In this document: positions 58,795-64,000 of the stretch, piece by piece
How the letters are laid out: the number at the start of each line of letters is the position of its first letter
Position numbering within the stretch: the first letter of the stretch is position 1
NCBI RefSeq assembly: GCF_027595985.1
Contig: NC_073304.1
Coordinates: 218,124,000-218,187,999, forward strand
Direction of reading: 5' to 3'
DNA: 64,000 nucleotides
From: Sorex araneus
Lineage: Eukaryota; Chordata; Mammalia; Eulipotyphla; Soricidae
The notes under the pieces: generated by a model
Told to the model about the DNA's origin: nothing
What the model saw: the letters and a program-made list of their open reading frames with translations, nothing else
Database searches by the model: none
Made by a program: the position numbers and the translations under genes

Positions 58795-60540
58795 TGATAT
58801 ACGGTCAGATAGTAGATAGGTGTAGGGATAGGGTTAGGGCTATGGCTCAAGACAGGTTTATGGATTAAGGTTGGTTATATCCAATCTTAAAACTGGTAGT
58901 TTAGAATGATTGTTTAATTTAGACTATCTGGCAGGTTTATGCATAACTTAGGATAAGGCTAGTTTAAAGTTAAGGCAAGGATGAGCATTCTTAGGGTTAG
59001 GGTTAAGGTTCGGTTATGCAGAAGGATTAAGGGTTAGGCTTGATGAACTTCAGAGTTAAAAATCAATATTATGTTTAGGGCTTTTGTTAATTTTAGGATA
59101 ATTGGTAGGCTTGGATCACATTTTGGGTTAGGTTAATACAGGGATGGGTCTCAAGTTTTCCAATGTTGGCAATAAAATTAGATATAGAGAGATTGTTAAT
59201 CTTAGGTTACCTGGTATGGTTAAGCCAAAGTTAGAGTAAGTTTAGTACAGATTTAGGGATAGAATGAACTTTAGATTCTTGGATAGGGTTAAGATAGTTT
59301 CACATAAGAATTAAGGGTTAGGTCTGGCTATATTTAGAGTTGAAAGTCAATATTATATTTAAAGCAATTATAAAACTGAGGCAAATTGGCCCATTTAGGC
59401 CTATGCTAGGATAAGGTAAAATCAGGAGTAGGATTAGGATTAGTATAAAGGATAGGTTTAGAGTTAGAATATTTGATAGGATTTTGGTATTACTTTGGGA
59501 ATGCTTAAGATAAAAAAACCCCTGCTCAGCCCAGATAAGATCCGGAGCTGCCGAACGCGAAATGGACCCTCTGCTCCTAAAGACTATGATCCCAGAGGTC
59601 TTCTAACACATTTTGGCACCCAGAGCGGCTTCTTACAGAAATGCATCTAGACTGTGAACTGAGCTAAAATATCAGAAATCCAAAACTGCGCGGCTGCGAG
59701 CTCATAGAGTCTTCATTCTCAGCAATGAAAAGGAATTATTAAATGATGCCTTTTCAGCAGGCCTGATTGTTGGGGGAAAATTCCAAACAATAATAGTGAG
59801 CTCTCTATTGAAATATTGAATGTATTCAAAGTATAGAGAGAATAAAGTGAAGATCATTAACTACTTAGGTGGTGGGTGGTTGGGAGGGGGGTATTTTGGG
59901 GTTCTTGGTGGTGGAACATGTGCACTGGTGAAGGGATGGGGGTTAGATCATTATATGACTGAGACTTAAACCTGAAAGCTTTGTATTTGTTTTCACGGTG
60001 ATTCAATAAATAAAAACTTAAAAAAAAAAATAAAAAAACCCCCCAATGTTTCGTATAGGGTGACTTTCCTACTTATGCTAATTCATAGTTTTAGGCCTAG
60101 ACCTAGTAGGTTTAGGGTGAGGGTTACTGTTAGGTTTAAGGGGCTAGGGCTATGTAGGTAGGTTTAGAGCATAGGATTCTTTATGTCCAATCTTGGAAAG
60201 GAAAATTGAATATATGGAGATTGTGAACTTAAGCTAACTGGTAGGCTTCGGCCTAGTTTATGGTCAGCCTATTACAGGATTGGGACAAAGAGGAACATTA
60301 GCGCTAGGATTAGGTTGAGGTTTTGTCAGTGGATAGGGGTTAGGTTTGGCTATGTTCAGAGTTAAGAATCAGTATTTAGGGCGGCTGTAAAATTGAGGGT
60401 AATTGGTGTTAGTCTAGCTGGGTAGACTTAAATCAGGGGTAGTATGGGGTTTACCATTAGGGTAAGTTAAAGTTGAATTTTTGTTAGGATTATGGTATTG
60501 CTTTGAAACTAGTTAAAGTTAAAAAAATTAATGTTAAACC
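58795..60540 (+). repeat. Degenerate TTAGGG-like tandem array
   Basis: Dominated by variants of gttaggg and ttaggat on the plus strand ('gggatagggttagggctatg', 'cttagggttagggttaagg'). A higher-order unit of roughly 280 bp is visible: 'agagttaaaaatcaatatt' near 59052 recurs as 'agagttgaaagtcaatatt' near 59336 and 'agagttaagaatcagtatt' near 60358. 'ccaatctt'-type motifs near 58881, 59159 and 60189 show similar spacing once the insertion at 59523-60029 is removed. No gene. Confidence 0.8.
59523..60029 (+). mobile_element. Composite retroposon with L1-like 3' tail, inside the TTAGGG-like array
   Basis: The 5' GC-rich part has 'gatccggagctgccgaacgc' and 'ctagactgtgaactgagct' (complement of the motif at 32 kb and 50 kb). 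The 3' end is 'gtgcactggtgaagggatgg', 'cacggtgattcaataaataa'. Target-site duplication ataaaaaaacccc at 59510-59522 and 60030-60042. Confidence 0.88.
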
Positions 60541-60910
60541 TTTACTCAAAGACTACAGTTATCTCTAGATTTGTGGTATGACATGACAGAAAGTGCAGGA
60601 GCTCAGGTCCTTGTCCTCGAGCAGCCAGGATTGAAAACAAAGGACAGGAGATCAAATGGTCAAATTTAGTTAAGGGGAGGAAAGAGAAAGCAGGGGAACT
60701 TCCGGGTTGTGGAAGGGGTTTCCTGAAGCAGTATTCCAGAGAGAAGCAGAGACCTTTCCTCTTTCATACCTTTTTATGGGGGCCAAGTGAGCATTTCTTT
60801 ATTTCTTTATTGAGTTTTAAAGAGACGATAGGTCAGTAGAAGAGGGGAAAGGATACTAAGATGGTTATCTTAACATTTAGATTTAGATTATTTATTTGAT
60901 CATTTAATAA
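60541..60910. other. Unassigned intergenic sequence
   Basis: Purine-rich unique-looking sequence; no gene or named repeat recognised. Confidence 0.4.
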
Positions 60911-60912
60911 TT

Positions 60913-61086
60913 GGGGCTGGAGCAATAGCACAGCAGGTAGGGTGTTTGCCTTGCACGCGGCCAACCCGGGTTCGATTCCCAGCATCCCATATGGTCCCAC
61001 GAGCACTGCCAGGAGTGATTCCTGAGTGCAAAGCCAGAAGTAACCCCTGTGCATCACCAGGTGTGACCCAAAAAGCAAAAAAAAAT
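60913..61086 (+). mobile_element. A-tailed shrew SINE (family A)
   Basis: 'ggggctggagcaatagcaca', B box 'gggttcgattccc', 'gtgtgacccaaaaagc' and a short A run. Inserted in an AT-rich target, so the duplication cannot be defined. Confidence 0.93.
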
Positions 61087-61854
61087 TATTCATATTATTT
61101 AATAAAAAACAAAGATTATTTAGAAATGATAATTAATAATAATTTGATAATTAATAAATAATTTTAGTTAATAAATAATATTAGATTATTTAATAATCTA
61201 AATGATTGTTTTAGATTTAGATAATTCAGTCATTTAGATTATTTGGTCATCTAGGTTGAGAGCCCAGGTCATCCAGGTTATATGACATCACCTAGGCCCA
61301 CCCTTGTCATATTCCACACCAACAATTACTTTTCTTAGGGAAATATTCTGAATCTCTAATATGCTATCAATAGGGTCATGGTGTTCTATTTCTTAGCATA
61401 TTTACGAGGTGTTGATAGCTAGGGAGATAATCTCCTCACTCACACAATTACTAATTGGCAGAGCAAGGGATCAAGCCATCTGGTTCCCTGTATGATCTCA
61501 TACAGGAAACCAGATCATCTTCATACCTGGAAGAAACTGGCATAGCAAAAGTAAGGATTAATCCTCATTTTAATGATTGGAAGTAGATTTAAAAATAATG
61601 ACCCTAACTCTTGTCACAAAGTCATCACTGCCTTAGGACAGAATTCCAGTGCATTTCAAATTGATCTCCTGTAGGATTATTATACATCAGACTCATAGTC
61701 TTTGGTTATTTGCATACCAAGGCTTCAGGCTATTTTGGATTTTGTTTTGGTAGGGGAAAAAGAATTCACTGTAAAAGTTCTTAACATCTTTAAAAGCAAG
61801 GTGCTAACTAGTGGGTTTTGGAAGAATAAGTAGAGATAAATTTTCTGGGAAAAG
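61087..61854. other. Unassigned intergenic sequence
   Basis: AT-rich start with repeated 'ttagattatttaat'-like words (61100-61260), then unique sequence with a weak MIR-like pattern near 61400-61520. No gene. Confidence 0.4.
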
Positions 61855-63125
61855 TTGTGTGGACTCACCATGCAAGTGGAAGCAAACATAAACAAATTGG
61901 ACTACATCAAACTAAGAAGCTTCTGCACTTCAAAAGAAACAGTGACCAAAATACAGAAAGAGTCCACAGAATGGGAAAGAATATTTACCCAATACCCATA
62001 TGATAAGGGATTAATATCCAGGATATACAAGATACTTGTAGAATTGTATAAGAAAAAAACCTCAACCCCACCAAAAAATGGGGAGAAGAAATGAACAGAA
62101 GTTTCCTCAAAAAAGAAATACAAATGGCCAAAAGGCACACGAAAAAATGCTCCACATCCCTAATCATCAGGGAGATGCAAATCAAAACAAAAATGAGATA
62201 TCGTCTCACACCACAGAGACTGGCACACATTCAAAAGAACAAAAGCAACCAGTGCTGGCGTGGATGTGGGGAAAAAGGGATGCTCCTTCACTGTTGGTGG
62301 GAATGCCGACTGGTCCAGCCTTTCTGGAAAACAATATGGACAGTCCTTCAAAAACTAGAAATTGAGCTTCCATATGATCCTGCAATACCACTTCTGGGAA
62401 TATATCCCGAGGATGCAAAAGAGCACAGTAGAAGTGACATCTGTACCTATATATTCATTGCAGCACTGTTCACAATAGCCAAAATATGGAAACAACCCGA
62501 GTGCCCTAAAACAGATGACTAGTTAAAGAAACTTTGGTACATCTACACAATGGAATACTATACAGCTGTTAGGAGAGATGAAGTCATGAAATTTGTTTAT
62601 AAATGGATAAACATGGAGAGAGTATCATTCTAAGTGAATTGAGTCAGAAAGAGAGGGACAGACATAGAGGGACTGCACTCATTTGTGGAGTATAAAATAA
62701 CATCACATGAGGCTGACACCCAAGGACAGTAGATACAAGGGCCAGGGGGATTGCCCCATAGCTGGAAGACTACTTCATGAGCAGAGGGGAGAAGGCAGAT
62801 GGGATAGAGAAGAGATCACTAAGAAAATGATGGCTGGAGGAACCAGTTGGGATGGGAGATGCATGCCGAAAGTAGAAAATGGTCCAAACATATGATGACA
62901 TCTCAGTGTCTGTGTTGCAAGCTATAATTCCCAAATGTAGAGAGAGAGTATGGGGAATATTGTCTGCCATGGAGGCAGGGGGAGAGTGGAAAGGGGTGGC
63001 ATACCCTGGATATTGGTGGTGGGGAATGTGCACTGGCGGAGGGATGGGTGTTTGATCATTGTGAGATTGTAACCCAAACATGAAAGCTTGTAACTGTCTC
63101 AAGGTGATTTAATAAAATTAAAAAC
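61855..63125 (+). mobile_element. L1 3' end (ORF2 C-terminus and 3' UTR), sense
   Basis: Frames read L1 ORF2 C-terminal sequence: [20 protein letters not shown] near 61950, then (shifted) [20 protein letters not shown], the Cys/His cluster [18 protein letters not shown] near 62260, [16 protein letters not shown] and [18 protein letters not shown] near 62480. The 3' UTR has 'gggaatgtgcactggcggag' and ends 'aaggtgatttaataaaatt'. Stops and frameshifts show it is dead; it is 5'-truncated. This end is the reference for the L1-like tails seen elsewhere in the window. Confidence 0.93.
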
Positions 63126-63488
63126 ATTAAGAAAATACAAAAACAAAAACACAACTTCCTCCTGCCCCTCCAAGTGTCATTATCTTATGACATTGCATAG
63201 GTTTCAGGTGTGCATCCTCTTTCTACTGACTTAGTGTCCCCCTCCAACTTCCTCAGTCTTCCGCTTTTCCTTATAGTGATTGGATTGGCCTCACAGTCTA
63301 GAAGGTCATAATTGTTTTATGAAATGGCTATTTTTGAAAGTTAAGAACATAATTACAACACTGACCAGCTCATATGATTGAACCTAACAACTTCTTCATA
63401 AGATTACTGTGAAATAAAATTAGAAATGGATATGAAATGTCTAGCACACCATAGATGGTTCAGAGTTAGTGCTTAATCAATGGTCACG
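63126..63488. other. Unassigned intergenic sequence
   Basis: C/T-rich then AT-rich sequence without a recognisable feature. Confidence 0.4.
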
Positions 63489-63489
63489 T

Positions 63490-63660
63490 TTTGGGTTTGT
63501 TTTGGGTCACACCCAGAAGTGCTCAGGGTTTACTCATGGCTCTGTGCTCAGGGATCACTCCTGAGAGTGCTCAGAGGACCACATGCTGTGATGAGATGAA
63601 ACCAGCATTATCCACAGGCAAAGCAAGAGCCTTCACCCCTGTACTATCTCTCTGGCCCTC
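63490..63660 (-). mobile_element. tRNA-type SINE, antisense
   Basis: 'tttgggtcacacccagaagt', 'tttactcatggctctgtgct', 'gggatcactcctgagagtgc' and 'tactatctctctggccctc'. The B-box region is badly worn. Confidence 0.75.
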
Positions 63661-64000
63661 AAATGATAATTGTATTAAGGTGAATCACATATCACACTCA
63701 AAATTCCAGTTTTATTTTTTACAAACCTCTATCAAATTTAAATTCAAGTTATTTGCTTTCTAGGATAAAATGAGAAGGGGCAAATTAATGCTTTTACTAT
63801 AAACATTTGTAAGGCAGCTTTTCTCACTGAAATATAAAAAAGGTGAGAATACAATGCCTAATTTTGAGGTATCTTGGTCACCTAGAATAATGTTTTCCAG
63901 GGTTACCTATGTGATAGCATATACCTCTATTTCTTTTATTACCAAGTCCATTAATTGAATACTGCCCAGTTTTTTTTTCTGTTATCACTGTTATCTGCTA
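63661..64000. other. Unassigned intergenic sequence at window edge
   Basis: AT-rich, no feature recognised. Confidence 0.4.

Noticed and set aside
62091-62522. 143-codon open frame with cysteine-rich motif
   Set aside because: It is the C-terminal end of L1 ORF2 in a 5'-truncated element, not a host gene.

Overview
The window is nuclear DNA from a placental mammal: two spliced genes in a sea of retroposons, with no operons, CRISPR arrays or bacterial features. The dominant SINE has a tRNA-like head with a good A box and B box, then a conserved body ending in gtgtgacccaaaaagc plus an A tail. I recognise it as the shrew (Sorex-type) SINE, so the source is most likely a shrew such as Sorex araneus. 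The host call is recognition, not a database result.

The two real genes are type I keratins, both on the minus strand. KRT10 (6927-10906) has 8 exons and 537 codons, with glycine-loop head and tail domains. KRT12, the corneal keratin (51599-58242), has 8 exons and 455 codons. Every splice junction is GT-AG and every exon is in phase. Both genes have a TATA box 63 bp upstream of the ATG and an AATAAA signal. The order KRT10 then KRT12, with shared orientation and about 40 kb between them, matches the mammalian type I keratin cluster. KRT28 would lie off the left edge and KRT20 off the right edge. A third, ruined type I keratin (22300-22730, minus) lies between them and is abutted by an RTE-clade LINE.

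Layout: 1-6.6 kb is old L1, SINEs, an LTR-like block and unique sequence downstream of KRT10. 6.6-11 kb is KRT10 and its promoter. 11-51 kb is intergenic, with about 40 SINE copies, a long antisense L1 (31.1-34.3 kb), the keratin relic and RTE element (22.3-24.6 kb), and several composite retroposons. 51.3-58.3 kb is KRT12, with SINEs in introns 1, 4 and 7. 58.8-60.5 kb is a degenerate TTAGGG-like tandem array interrupted by a retroposon. 61.9-63.1 kb is the 3' end of a sense-strand L1.

The most notable observations are: (i) a SINE whose target-site duplication copies the KRT12 exon 4 splice donor; (ii) an intact but strikingly divergent KRT12, in a lineage with reduced eyes; (iii) a group of composite retroposons with GC-rich, sometimes tandem, 5' units and an L1-like 3' end, including one that starts with a tRNA-Asp 3' half; (iv) a second SINE family whose tail matches the 3' end of the resident RTE LINE; (v) a fossil keratin tail frame in the KRT10 3' UTR; and (vi) the telomere-like array upstream of KRT12. 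Repeat boundaries are by eye, and ages are inferred from how well each copy is preserved.
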